A stretch of 64,000 bases of DNA from Dictyobacter formicarum (GTDB taxonomy: Bacteria > Chloroflexota > Ktedonobacteria > Ktedonobacterales > Ktedonobacteraceae), in the NCBI RefSeq assembly GCF_016587435.1, contig NZ_BNJJ01000023.1:62001-126000 (forward strand), read 5' to 3'. The notes beneath the pieces are model-generated. The model worked only from the letters and a program-made list of their open reading frames with translations, was not told the origin of the DNA and ran no database searches. The stretch's first letter is position 1, and each line of letters starts with the position of its first letter. This document shows, piece by piece, positions 8,909-16,752 of the stretch. The position numbers and the translations under genes were made by a program.

Positions 8909-9691
8909 TTATTGATGTCGCTGTTGCCATTGCTGATAGCCATTCAAAGCCAGCATGATCAGCACAGCCAATCCGAGCAACAGCAACATGCTTGCCAGTC
9001 CTTGGACGGCGTTGGCTCGCTCGACCGGGAAGACGGTGACTCCGAAGAAACCACGGCTCATATAGCCACCCGCTGGCGTGAGAATGGTATCGCTCAGGGT
9101 GGGGATGCCATGTGGTTTGTAGAGATTACCCCAGAACCAGTAGCCGACGAACAGAAATTGAAACAGTGGTACCCAGATGAGCGCCGGAGTGGCGATCGCG
9201 ACCGCTCCTACCAGCAGCATGCCCGGTAAAATGATCGTGACAAAGGTGGCGATGGCCAGCAAGAAAACATAGGCATTGAGCGTCTGTACAAAGATGACCA
9301 GGATGCCCAGGGTATAGAAGATCAGAATTGGCAGGAGCGTCGCCAGCGTACTGCCCAGGTATTTACCCCATAGCCTGGCCGCCGATGAACCTGGTAGCGT
9401 TGTCAAAATCTCCTGCACATGCGTCCGCTTATCACGGGGCAGACGATCGGCGATCAAGATGGCTACCGCCACCGGTAACAGGTAGTTGACAATATTGGTC
9501 CAGTAGGCTGTGGTGGCCACAAGTGGAGCGTCTTTAAGATGCTGGATCATTGGAATGACGCCCGGCGTTCTGAACATAAAGCCCAGGATGATTAACTGGA
9601 TGAAGCCCATAGTGATCCAGAGCCAGGGACGTCGTATTTGCATACGGAATTCGTATTTAAAAGCTCCCAGGAGCGTTGCAAACATAGACAT
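8909..9691 (-). CDS. ABC-2 type permease subunit
   Basis: 260 aa, about six hydrophobic segments: PWLWITMGFIQLIILGFM, NIVNYLLPVAVAILIADRLP, LATLLPILIFYTLGILVIFV, YVFLLAIATFVTIILPGML, PALIWVPLFQFLFVGYW and a C-terminal LLLLGLAVLIMLAL. The motif RLPRDKRTHVQEILTTLP after the second segment is typical of ABC-2 exporters. AAAGGA precedes the ATG. The spacing of 32 bp to the upstream membrane gene and ~160 bp to the ATPase supports one operon. Confidence 0.85.
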   Translation of the reverse strand: MSMFATLLGAFKYEFRMQIRRPWLWITMGFIQLIILGFMFRTPGVIPMIQHLKDAPLVATTAYWTNIVNYLLPVAVAILIADRLPRDKRTHVQEILTTLPGSSAARLWGKYLGSTLATLLPILIFYTLGILVIFVQTLNAYVFLLAIATFVTIILPGMLLVGAVAIATPALIWVPLFQFLFVGYWFWGNLYKPHGIPTLSDTILTPAGGYMSRGFFGVTVFPVERANAVQGLASMLLLLGLAVLIMLALNGYQQWQQRHQ

Positions 9692-9723
9692 GCGTCAAAT
9701 CCTTTCATGCGATAGGGGTTCTA

Positions 9724-10437
9724 TTATTCAGCGCTGGCGCTTTTGAGCAGACTTTCGGTGTTGCGTAAGAGTAGCCAGTTGATCGGGATCAAGATGATCG
9801 CAACGGCCAGCAATTCCAGACGATTGGTGAGCCAGAACGGTGCATCTGGCATCAATGTGGTAGGAAAGAGTACAAAAGATTGGAGCCACGCGTTGGTTTC
9901 TAGCAGGTTTTTGATAAACAGGGCCTGCAAGATCCAGATGCCGCCCAGGACAGCTCCGCTGGCCGAGATACTGTGCGTCAGGATAGTGATACAAAAGCCC
10001 ACACTCATAAACCAGAGCAGCGGGGCCAGCCAGATTAACTGGCCTACCAGGAATTGCCAGCCGAGGGCCCAGGATTGTATCTGTTGCGGCTGATAGCCCA
10101 GCTTGAAGCTGAACAGGATCGTATTGGTCAGGAAGCTGACGCAGGCTGCCCAGATCAGCACCAGCAGAAAGCGGTACATGGCCGTGCGTCGATAGTTAGT
10201 GGGCATTGTTAGCTGGAGCTCCAGTGCTGGATCGTGTAGACCGGTGGCGGCCACAATCGCGCCCATGGCGAGCGGCAAAAACATCTCCTGGCTCGCCATC
10301 AAGGCATGGGAAGTGTTGACACCCAGTATGTGTAGCAGTATGGCCAGTGCACCTAACAGAACGATCACCAGCAGCGGTGGCAGTATAACTTTCGGCCCCA
10401 GCAGGCGCAACTCATAGCGCAATAATTGTCTATTCAT
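9724..10437 (-). CDS. membrane protein of the ABC-2 exporter operon
   Basis: 237 aa, first gene of the exporter operon, with AAGGAAAT before the ATG. Six hydrophobic segments are visible (e.g. VILPPLLVIVLLGALAILLH, FLLVLIWAACVSFLTNTI, FLVGQLIWLAPLLWFMSVGF). No enzymatic motif is seen. It is probably a second permease half that pairs with the 9691-8909 product and the ATPase. It is transcribed divergently from a histidine kinase/response regulator pair. Confidence 0.8.
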   Translation of the reverse strand: MNRQLLRYELRLLGPKVILPPLLVIVLLGALAILLHILGVNTSHALMASQEMFLPLAMGAIVAATGLHDPALELQLTMPTNYRRTAMYRFLLVLIWAACVSFLTNTILFSFKLGYQPQQIQSWALGWQFLVGQLIWLAPLLWFMSVGFCITILTHSISASGAVLGGIWILQALFIKNLLETNAWLQSFVLFPTTLMPDAPFWLTNRLELLAVAIILIPINWLLLRNTESLLKSASAE

Positions 10438-10842
10438 GGTGATTTCCTTTTATATCTTCTAGAGCGTAAACAATGTTGTGTTTCTCGGTACGTCTAAAGA
10501 ATAAAGGAAATGATGGAGGTTGTGATGCGGCTGAAGTCGCGTCTTTTTTATACGTCTCCAGACCTGCTTTAAAGTGCTTCTTGCGGACGGGCGCTGCAGA
10601 CGCGTAGCATCAGTCATAGGTGCTGACGAGGATATCGGGGACATTACGAGCATGCTGGGGGCATGATCTCCTCCTCCTCCTTGCCTCAGCTTGAAGGCGC
10701 GACAAGGCGAGTATGCAGATCATAGGGAGTATAAGAATCAGATGCCCATTCAGGGTAGGAGAGAAATAAAATATATTATAATAAAAAATCACTATTATAC
10801 TGATGCATAAAGTGGTGCATATTTTTTGTTGGAGCAGGATGC
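10438..10842. other. divergent spacer with a repeat fragment
   Basis: A 405-bp spacer between the exporter operon and the kinase gene. Positions ~10590-10715 hold a repeat fragment: GCGCTGCAGACGCGTAGCAT, then TCATAGGTGCTGACGAGG, then GAGCATGCTGGGGGCATGAT. Parts recur at 13141-13232 and inside the 392-bp elements at 31.3 and 56.3 kb. The last ~80 bp are AT-rich with a short inverted repeat (ATGCA..TGCAT) before the kinase start. This is the likely place for both promoters. Confidence 0.55.
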
Positions 10843-12273
10843 ATGGATTTGTTGAAACGGCCAGGACAGCGGCTACAGTGGAAGTTGACGTTGTCAGCGT
10901 TGCTGACTACGGTGGTGACCGTCTGCTTGATCGAGATAATCACCGTCATCGTGATTTTGATCTATTTTTTCGCTTTTCCTAACCGCATCTGGTTGAATAA
11001 TGTGCAGAGTTTAGCCAATCAGGCCACACCATTCTTTGTGAATGAGCATCCCGATCGTGCCGAGTTGGCAAAGTGGTTGCAGATTTCTAACAATAGTTTA
11101 ACTGAAGTTCCGCTACACTCGCCCGTCAGCTTTCTGGCTGTGGTGGATCAGCAGGGGAATGTCTTGATTGCTCAGGGTGGAGATGCGCAGCCACAGTTAC
11201 ATAGCGTGCTTTCAAAGGACGAGCAGCAGCAATTGCAGCGTCTGCTGCAGGGAAAAAACACCAGTCAGGGCCTGTCTTTTCAGGATGAGCCGCATATCTC
11301 GGTGTTGATGGCTCCAATTGTGGATGGGCAGCGGGTCGAGGGCGCCATCATTTTACGTTCAGATCAGTTGACGAATGTAGTATTTTCGGCCAATTTCAGC
11401 AATCTCTTGCCATTGATTGTGCTCAATGTGATCGTAATTACTGTGCTGGCTGCTCTGACCGGGGCCATCGCGGGTTTTCTAACGGCACGTGGCTTTACGC
11501 GTCGCTTCAGGCGTCTCTCGCTGGTGGCCGATCAATGGAGCCAGGGGGATTTTCTGGTGCGCACCATCGATACTTCTGAGGACGAGTTGGGACAACTGAC
11601 GCGCCAGCTCAACAATATGGCCGGGCAGTTGCAGCAATTTCTACGCACACGCCAGCAACTGGCCACACTGGAGGAGCGCAATCGCCTGGCGCGCGATCTG
11701 CACGATAGCGTCAAGCAGCAGGTGTTTGTGGTAGCCATGCAAGTCGGAGCGATTCGCCTCTTAATGGGCAAAGACGTTGCCGCTGCTCGCAAGCGTCTGG
11801 ATGATATGGAGCAGCTGGTACGCGAGATTCAGAAAGAACTCAGCGCTTTGATTCTCGAGCTGCGTCCAGTTGCACTGGAAGGCAGATCGCTGGCGCAGGC
11901 GCTGCAGGCGTATATCAAACAGTGGCAGGATCAAACCTGGATCGCCAGCAGCGTTGAGGTTGAGGAGACGTGCGCGGTCTCTCCTGCGCTAGAAGAAGCG
12001 CTCTTCCGCATTGCTCAGGAGGCGCTGGCGAACGTTGCCCGTCATAGCAACGCCACGCAGGTACAGGTACACTTGCGGTGCACAGAAGAGTTGGTAACGC
12101 TGCAGATTACCGATAACGGCAAGGGTTTTCAGCCAGAGAAGCGCGAGAAGCATGGCGTTGGCTTAATGTCCATGCAGGAACGTATACGCGAGCTGGGCGG
12201 ACAGATCAAGATCGATAGCGCGAGCGGCAAGGGTACACAGATCCATATCGAGTGCGCGGCAACGCCAGTATAA
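10843..12273 (+). CDS. sensor histidine kinase, NarL/DesK type
   Basis: 476 aa. An N-terminal membrane helix (~22-45), an extracytoplasmic region of ~140 residues, a second helix (~190-212, LLPLIVLNVIVITVLAALTGAI), a HAMP linker, then the HisKA_3 dimerisation/phospho-acceptor region LEERNRLARDLHDSVKQQ (His in RDLHDS) and an HATPase domain (EALANVARHSNA N-box, DNGKGF, GVGLMSMQERI). It should phosphorylate the LuxR-type regulator 36 bp downstream. Divergence from the ABC exporter operon suggests it controls that operon, as in many exporter-linked systems; this is an inference. Confidence 0.93.
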   Translation: MDLLKRPGQRLQWKLTLSALLTTVVTVCLIEIITVIVILIYFFAFPNRIWLNNVQSLANQATPFFVNEHPDRAELAKWLQISNNSLTEVPLHSPVSFLAVVDQQGNVLIAQGGDAQPQLHSVLSKDEQQQLQRLLQGKNTSQGLSFQDEPHISVLMAPIVDGQRVEGAIILRSDQLTNVVFSANFSNLLPLIVLNVIVITVLAALTGAIAGFLTARGFTRRFRRLSLVADQWSQGDFLVRTIDTSEDELGQLTRQLNNMAGQLQQFLRTRQQLATLEERNRLARDLHDSVKQQVFVVAMQVGAIRLLMGKDVAAARKRLDDMEQLVREIQKELSALILELRPVALEGRSLAQALQAYIKQWQDQTWIASSVEVEETCAVSPALEEALFRIAQEALANVARHSNATQVQVHLRCTEELVTLQITDNGKGFQPEKREKHGVGLMSMQERIRELGGQIKIDSASGKGTQIHIECAATPV

Positions 12274-12309
12274 ATATAATATTTAACAGGGAGGCGAAAG
12301 GAGCCAGGT

Positions 12310-13002
12310 ATGCAGGAGACGGCAGAGAACGCAATCACTGTTTTATTGGTGGATGATCACAGGCTGGTGCGCCAGGGGGTGCGCTCATTTCTGGAGTTGC
12401 AGCCTGATATCCAGGTGCTGGACGAGGCCGACAATGGCGAAGCCGCTGTAGAGCGGGCGCGTGCGCTCCAACCAACAATTGTCTTAATGGACATGATGTT
12501 GCCTGGCATCAATGGCATTGAGGCCACGCAGCGCATCAAGCAGCTGTGCCCGCACACAAAAATTATTATTCTGACCTCATTCCATGAAGATGAATATATC
12601 TTCCCGGCCCTACGGGCTGGAGCCCTCTCCTATGTGCTCAAAGATGTAGGGCCAGACGAACTGGCCGACACCATTCGTAAAGCGGCGCGTGATGAATCCG
12701 TGCTTCATCCTCGCGTTGCCGCCAGGGTAGTGCAGGAGATCCAGGGCGTAAAGAAAGAGGCACGCAACCTGGCGTCCGACCTGAGCGAGCGCGAACTGGA
12801 TGTCTTGCGCCTGATCGCTGCCGGCCACAGCAACGCTGAGATCGCCGAGAAATTGGTGATCAGCGAAAAAACCGTCAAAGGCCATGTGAGCAATATTCTG
12901 GGCAAGCTACATACAGTTGATCGCACGCAGGCGGCCGTATACGCCTGGGAGCACGGCATCGTGCAGCGCAAACAATCTTTGCCGGATACCGGAGATATAT
13001 AA
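12310..13002 (+). CDS. response regulator, NarL/LuxR family
   Basis: 230 aa. The receiver domain has the acidic pair in VLLVDDHRLVR, phospho-acceptor Asp in TIVLMDMMLPGING and Lys in YVLKDVG. A linker leads to the LuxR helix-turn-helix (LSERELDVLRLIAAGHSNAE, then SEKTVKGHVSNILGKL). AAAGGAG lies 8 bp before the ATG. It is the partner of the kinase just upstream. It is followed by two hairpins and a repeat module rather than by another gene on this strand. Confidence 0.94.
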   Translation: MQETAENAITVLLVDDHRLVRQGVRSFLELQPDIQVLDEADNGEAAVERARALQPTIVLMDMMLPGINGIEATQRIKQLCPHTKIIILTSFHEDEYIFPALRAGALSYVLKDVGPDELADTIRKAARDESVLHPRVAARVVQEIQGVKKEARNLASDLSERELDVLRLIAAGHSNAEIAEKLVISEKTVKGHVSNILGKLHTVDRTQAAVYAWEHGIVQRKQSLPDTGDI

Positions 13003-13006
13003 AATG

Positions 13007-13038
13007 GCTTTGTGTCCCCGTGCACGGGGACACAAAGC
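13007..13038. repeat. perfect hairpin, 14-bp stem
   Basis: GCTTTGTGTCCCCG and its exact complement separated by TGCA. It begins 4 bp after the response-regulator stop and runs straight into the GC-rich flanking module at 13037-13070 (GCGCCCCCTTACGGGCG, then TCCGCATACGCGGCCGC). Confidence 0.9.
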
Positions 13039-13073
13039 GCCCCCTTACGGGCGTCCGCATACGCGGCCGCGTC

Positions 13074-13136
13074 TTTTTTTATGTGTTGGTGCCATACGGT
13101 CGCACAGCGACCGTATGGCACCAACACATAAAAAAA
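13074..13136. repeat. perfect hairpin, 30-bp stem, apex GC-ACA-GC
   Basis: The left arm 13074-13103 is exactly complementary to 13107-13136, with loop ACA. The arm reads T7, then ATGTGTTGGTGCCATACGG. It lies between the flanking module at 13037-13070 and, on the right, an inverted copy of the second flanking module (GCGCCGTAGGCGCGTAGCGT at ~13144). T-run 5' and A-run 3' is the opposite polarity to an intrinsic terminator. Confidence 0.92.
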
Positions 13137-13140
13137 ACTG

Positions 13141-13232
13141 TTAAGCGCCGTAGGCGCGTAGCGTCATAGGTGCTGACGAGCATGTCGGGGACATGATCTC
13201 CTTGCCTCAGCTTGCGAAGGCGCGAACCGCCT
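13141..13232. repeat. dispersed repeat, second copy of the 10.6-kb fragment
   Basis: Contains GCGCCGTAGGCGCGTAGCGT, then CATAGGTGCTGACGAGCATG and CCTTGCCTCAGCTTGCGAAG. Most of this matches 10598-10705. The first part is the reverse complement of the module at ~31190-31214. Confidence 0.7.
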
Positions 13233-13245
13233 GCTTTTCAAACAA

Positions 13246-13302
13246 TAAAAAGAAGAGTACCCAGGCATACGCGGCGTGTATGCCTGGGTACTCTTCTTTT
13301 TA
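13246..13302. terminator. bidirectional intrinsic terminator
   Basis: A 25-bp perfect stem with loop GCGGCGT. The left arm is A-rich at its base (TAAAAAGAAGAG) and the right arm ends CTTCTTTTTA, so a U-run follows the stem on both strands. It lies 11 bp from the stop of the minus-strand oxidoreductase gene and also faces the response-regulator transcript. Confidence 0.85.
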
Positions 13303-13312
13303 AAAGATGGAT

Positions 13313-14314
13313 TTAGGCCAGGTCGGCGAGGGAAACGGTGCGCTTCTCTTCAACCGACTTATAAGCACCAAGGATAACTTTAAGCACATTGATGCCTTCG
13401 GCCTCGGTATTGACCGGACGGCGACCCTCCTGCAGGCAGGTCACAAAGTCTTTGATCTCTTCTTCAAAGGTATTGACGCTGCTCATCTCGATTTTTTGCT
13501 CCTCGCCGCCTTGCAATTTGTAGAACAGATCGCTGCCATAGCTGTAGGCATTGCCTTTTTCCGCCACCAGCGAGAACTTCTCAGTGATGGAGGCAGGGAC
13601 ATAGGCCCAGCTGGTCACGATATTGCCCACAGATCCATCGGCGAAGCGTACCAGCACCTGGGCTGAATCCTCACCATCCATGAATTCCAGGCGATGCTTG
13701 CTGAGCATAGCTGTAACTTCAACCGGCTCACTGCTGGCCAGATAGAGCAACAGATACGTGGGATGGTAGCCGGTATCGATCAGCTCACCGCCACCGATCA
13801 TCGAGCGCTTGGCGCGCCAGCCCATGTTTTTAGGATCGAACGAATTAAAGAAGCTATCGGTGGTGCGGATCTCATAGACCTTGCCGAAGACGCCTTCCTG
13901 GATCATCTGCTTGACTTTGGCGACCGGAGGCATGGTCAGCTGATTGTGGGCGCACATCAGGGTAACCCCATTCTGGGAAACGGCCTGTTGTACCGCTTCG
14001 GCCTCCTGCACCGTCAGACATAGGGGCTTCTCACACAGAATGTGCTTTTTCGCGTTGGCGGCCGCCACAATAGCATCTTTATGAAGGTGGTGGGGGAGAC
14101 AGATGTCGACCGCATCGATATCAGCCTTCGCCAGCATCTCGTTATAGTCGCTAAAGATTTCTGCTCCGCCAACCTCCTGCGCACGTTTCTCTGCATTCGC
14201 TGCAACAACGTCACTAACCGCAGTGACTTTAGCTTGCTCGGGGATGCGCAGGTAGCCTCTGATATGTGGTGCCGTAATGCCTCCGCAACCGATGAGTCCA
14301 ACTTTAATCGTCAT
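13313..14314 (-). CDS. Gfo/Idh/MocA family oxidoreductase
   Basis: 333 aa NAD(P)-dependent dehydrogenase of sugars, inositols or related polyols. The Rossmann start VGLIGCGGITAPHIRGYL (residues 4-21), AVSDV, DAVDICLPHHLHKD and the hallmark CEKPL are visible. The C-terminal half has the family's GGELIDTGYHPTYLLLYL, with the conserved Asp/His pair. AAGGAGG precedes the ATG. It lies downstream of an AraC regulator and a second family member on the same strand, so the three probably form a carbohydrate-use unit. Confidence 0.92.
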   Translation of the reverse strand: MTIKVGLIGCGGITAPHIRGYLRIPEQAKVTAVSDVVAANAEKRAQEVGGAEIFSDYNEMLAKADIDAVDICLPHHLHKDAIVAAANAKKHILCEKPLCLTVQEAEAVQQAVSQNGVTLMCAHNQLTMPPVAKVKQMIQEGVFGKVYEIRTTDSFFNSFDPKNMGWRAKRSMIGGGELIDTGYHPTYLLLYLASSEPVEVTAMLSKHRLEFMDGEDSAQVLVRFADGSVGNIVTSWAYVPASITEKFSLVAEKGNAYSYGSDLFYKLQGGEEQKIEMSSVNTFEEEIKDFVTCLQEGRRPVNTEAEGINVLKVILGAYKSVEEKRTVSLADLA

Positions 14315-14422
14315 GATGTCTTTCCTCCTTGAGTATGCGTTGGTTCAAGCAATAGGTGCTATATAAGAATTAACTATATAACCGGGCGCAGGGTATCCAG
14401 GTAGATACCACAATATATATAA

Positions 14423-15463
14423 TCAGTGAGATGGGGTAGATCTAGAAGAGCTAGCACCATCAGTGAGTTGATTTAACCGTTGTTGTTCACGATATTGCTG
14501 GGGAGTTAGCCCCATGCGTTTCTTAAAGACATAATGTAAATAGCTGCCACTGGAAAAGCCATGCTGGCTGGCTAGTTGCTCAATGGTCTGGTCCGAATGT
14601 GTGAGGGCTATGCACACCTGGGTCAGGCGGTATCGCTCCAGATAGCCACTGAAGGTTTCTTCAGCCTGCTCATCCAGAATTCTTTGCAACTGGCGGCCGC
14701 AGATATGCAATTCTTCGGCCACCTCTTCCAGCGTCAAAGCGTGCGCATAATTGTCGCGAATGTATTGCGTAGCCAGGCTATAGCGATAGGCATTCATATC
14801 CCTGGAAGGCAACGCCGTATTGATCTGAGTGACATGGTGTGCGCGAGCGGCGCGCAGCATAATTTGGATGACCGCCTGTCTGATGGTCGAGAACGCTCCT
14901 AACTCGCGATCATGCCAGGCCCGGTAAGCTGTCAGAAACCAGCTCATTGCATCATATTGATCCACAGTTGGATGGGCCTGCATCGTATGCAACTGGCGCA
15001 TACACTCCTCTGCCTCCGCCACCTCCCATTCTTCGCCCCAGGGAGTATCAGTTTGTCCGGCCGCCGGGGTATCATCGAGCTTGACGATATCAATATGCAG
15101 ACACAGCTCATCAAGCTGCTCCCATTGATTGGCCTCTTGCTGATGAATCACATGCGGACCCGTTAAAAAAAACATGCCCGCATGAACAGGATAGGCTCCA
15201 TCCTCCAGCACAACCACCCCGGTCCCGCTGGGAATGAAGTGAAACTCGAAATCCCGGTGCTTATGGGCTTGAATAACATGGCCAGCCTTCAATGACGTCA
15301 GATGACAGCGGAGAACTTGGATGCCGTACTGTCCCCACCGAAAGCGAATATCCAGGCGATCAAGCGCCTGGGGGTCCGCCTGCATAAGTTGAAATTGTGA
15401 AGGTCCCATGTTTCTCCGCGAAGTATGGTAGCGCGATCGACCCAGACCCTTTGCCACAGTCAT
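14423..15463 (-). CDS. AraC family transcriptional regulator with cupin sensor domain
   Basis: 346 aa. Residues ~45-130 resemble the cupin sugar-sensing domain of AraC-type regulators (GHVIQAHKHRDFEFHFIPSG, then GMFFLTGPHVIHQQ). The C-terminal ~100 residues carry the two helix-turn-helix motifs (LTLEEVAEELHICGRQLQRI, then EQLASQHGFSSGSYLHYVFK, then RMGLTPQQYREQQ). ATG at 15463 is preferred, with AGGAG 8 bp upstream. It sits between two Gfo/Idh/MocA genes in the same direction and is their likely regulator. Confidence 0.92.
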   Translation of the reverse strand: MTVAKGLGRSRYHTSRRNMGPSQFQLMQADPQALDRLDIRFRWGQYGIQVLRCHLTSLKAGHVIQAHKHRDFEFHFIPSGTGVVVLEDGAYPVHAGMFFLTGPHVIHQQEANQWEQLDELCLHIDIVKLDDTPAAGQTDTPWGEEWEVAEAEECMRQLHTMQAHPTVDQYDAMSWFLTAYRAWHDRELGAFSTIRQAVIQIMLRAARAHHVTQINTALPSRDMNAYRYSLATQYIRDNYAHALTLEEVAEELHICGRQLQRILDEQAEETFSGYLERYRLTQVCIALTHSDQTIEQLASQHGFSSGSYLHYVFKKRMGLTPQQYREQQRLNQLTDGASSSRSTPSH

Positions 15464-15499
15464 CACCGTGTCTCCTCTGTCTGTCTCAGCTAGTCTATG

Positions 15500-16522
15500 T
15501 TAGCGCTGTAATGAATTTAGTTGTACAGGTTGATTGCTGCGGGCAGAGATGTTCGCAGCTTCCATTAACATTGTGAGCTCAATGGCTGTCTGGATATTTT
15601 CAGTGGCGGTTGTGCCCTGCTGGATATGGCTGACCCATTGCTGGAAGGCGCTCGGTAGATCGGCTGGTAGTTGTGAGATGGTATGCCAGCGATCACCGCC
15701 AGGCGCGCCTGGTTGCGTACTGCGCATGATCAATTGAGCTTCCGGTGTACCAAAGAAGAGGCTGCCCTCGGTTCCATGTGCCTCAATCGTAAAGGGAGAG
15801 AAGCGATTCACAAATCCGGCCTCAACCACGCCGATAGCGCCATTGGGATAGCGCAGCGTAACCAGCGCGTTATCTTCGACCTCGCGACCCGTGACATAGC
15901 CATAGTTGGCACTGACACTTTCAGGCAGGCCCAGAAACAGGCGTGTCAGGTACATCGGGTGGCAGCCGAGATCGATCATAGCGCCGCCGCCGCACTGTTC
16001 GGCATTAAAAAAATGGGCTGGTAGCCAGCCATTGGGATTATCGGCAGTCGCGATAGCGCCATTATGCGAGAGGCGCACACGTACCAGCGTAGCTTCCCCC
16101 AGCTGCTTTTGGCGCATTATCTCGCGAATAGCCTGGGTGTAGCCAGCATTGAGGCGAGGCAGTGAAACGGTCAGCTTGACCCCCGCCTGCTCAATGGCGG
16201 CTATGATTTCATTGCACTCATGCAGCGTGGTGGCGATAACCTTTTCTGTAAAAATATGTTTGCCAGCTTTAGCGGCCGCAATCATCACATCGCGATGGAT
16301 ATTGGTCGGAGTATCTACAATGACCGCATCGATATCAGTCTGGCGCAGCAGCTCATCCAGATTATCATAAAAACGCACGCCCAGCTGCTCCGCCTTTGCG
16401 CGGCCCCGGGCTGGCTCTTCATCCCACGCAGCCACAATCTGGGTATCGGGGTGCTCAAGTGCTTGTCGTGTATAGTCACGTGCATGGACATGCCAGAAGC
16501 TCAACATTGCAACACGAATCAT
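15500..16522 (-). CDS. Gfo/Idh/MocA family oxidoreductase
   Basis: 340 aa. Rossmann N-terminus (RVAMLSFWHVHARDYTRQAL, lacking the classic GxGxxG), AAWDEEPARGRAKAEQLG, DAVIVDTPTNIHRDVM, TEKVIATT in the place of EKP, and the family's GGGAMIDLGCHPMYLTRLFL. The altered nucleotide motif and the missing EKP proline suggest a divergent subfamily. Start ATG 16522 has GGAG 7 bp upstream. First gene of the minus-strand unit with the AraC regulator and the second dehydrogenase. Confidence 0.9.
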   Translation of the reverse strand: MIRVAMLSFWHVHARDYTRQALEHPDTQIVAAWDEEPARGRAKAEQLGVRFYDNLDELLRQTDIDAVIVDTPTNIHRDVMIAAAKAGKHIFTEKVIATTLHECNEIIAAIEQAGVKLTVSLPRLNAGYTQAIREIMRQKQLGEATLVRVRLSHNGAIATADNPNGWLPAHFFNAEQCGGGAMIDLGCHPMYLTRLFLGLPESVSANYGYVTGREVEDNALVTLRYPNGAIGVVEAGFVNRFSPFTIEAHGTEGSLFFGTPEAQLIMRSTQPGAPGGDRWHTISQLPADLPSAFQQWVSHIQQGTTATENIQTAIELTMLMEAANISARSNQPVQLNSLQR

Positions 16523-16714
16523 CACTATTCTCCTTTGAAATTGCGACTAGTAGTGAATGGTTTAATTTAATTCTACATTTAAGCTAGAGGTTTTTGCAAT
16601 CTTATGTGGCGACACACATGTATGAAATTACGACAAGCTCATTAATTGGTAGGGGATTATAAGACGGCACCAATGGATGTGTGGGGCCTGGAAAAGGCTA
16701 GAGAAGGAGATTGT

Positions 16715-16736
16715 GAGGGCGGCTGGCGCCGCCCTC
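16715..16736 (-). terminator. hairpin after the class A PBP gene
   Basis: A 9-bp perfect stem GAGGGCGGC/GCCGCCCTC with loop TGGC, 16 bp beyond the stop of the PBP gene. It lacks a clean U-run, so termination is only probable. Confidence 0.5.
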
Positions 16737-16752
16737 AAGCGAACTTATTGAC

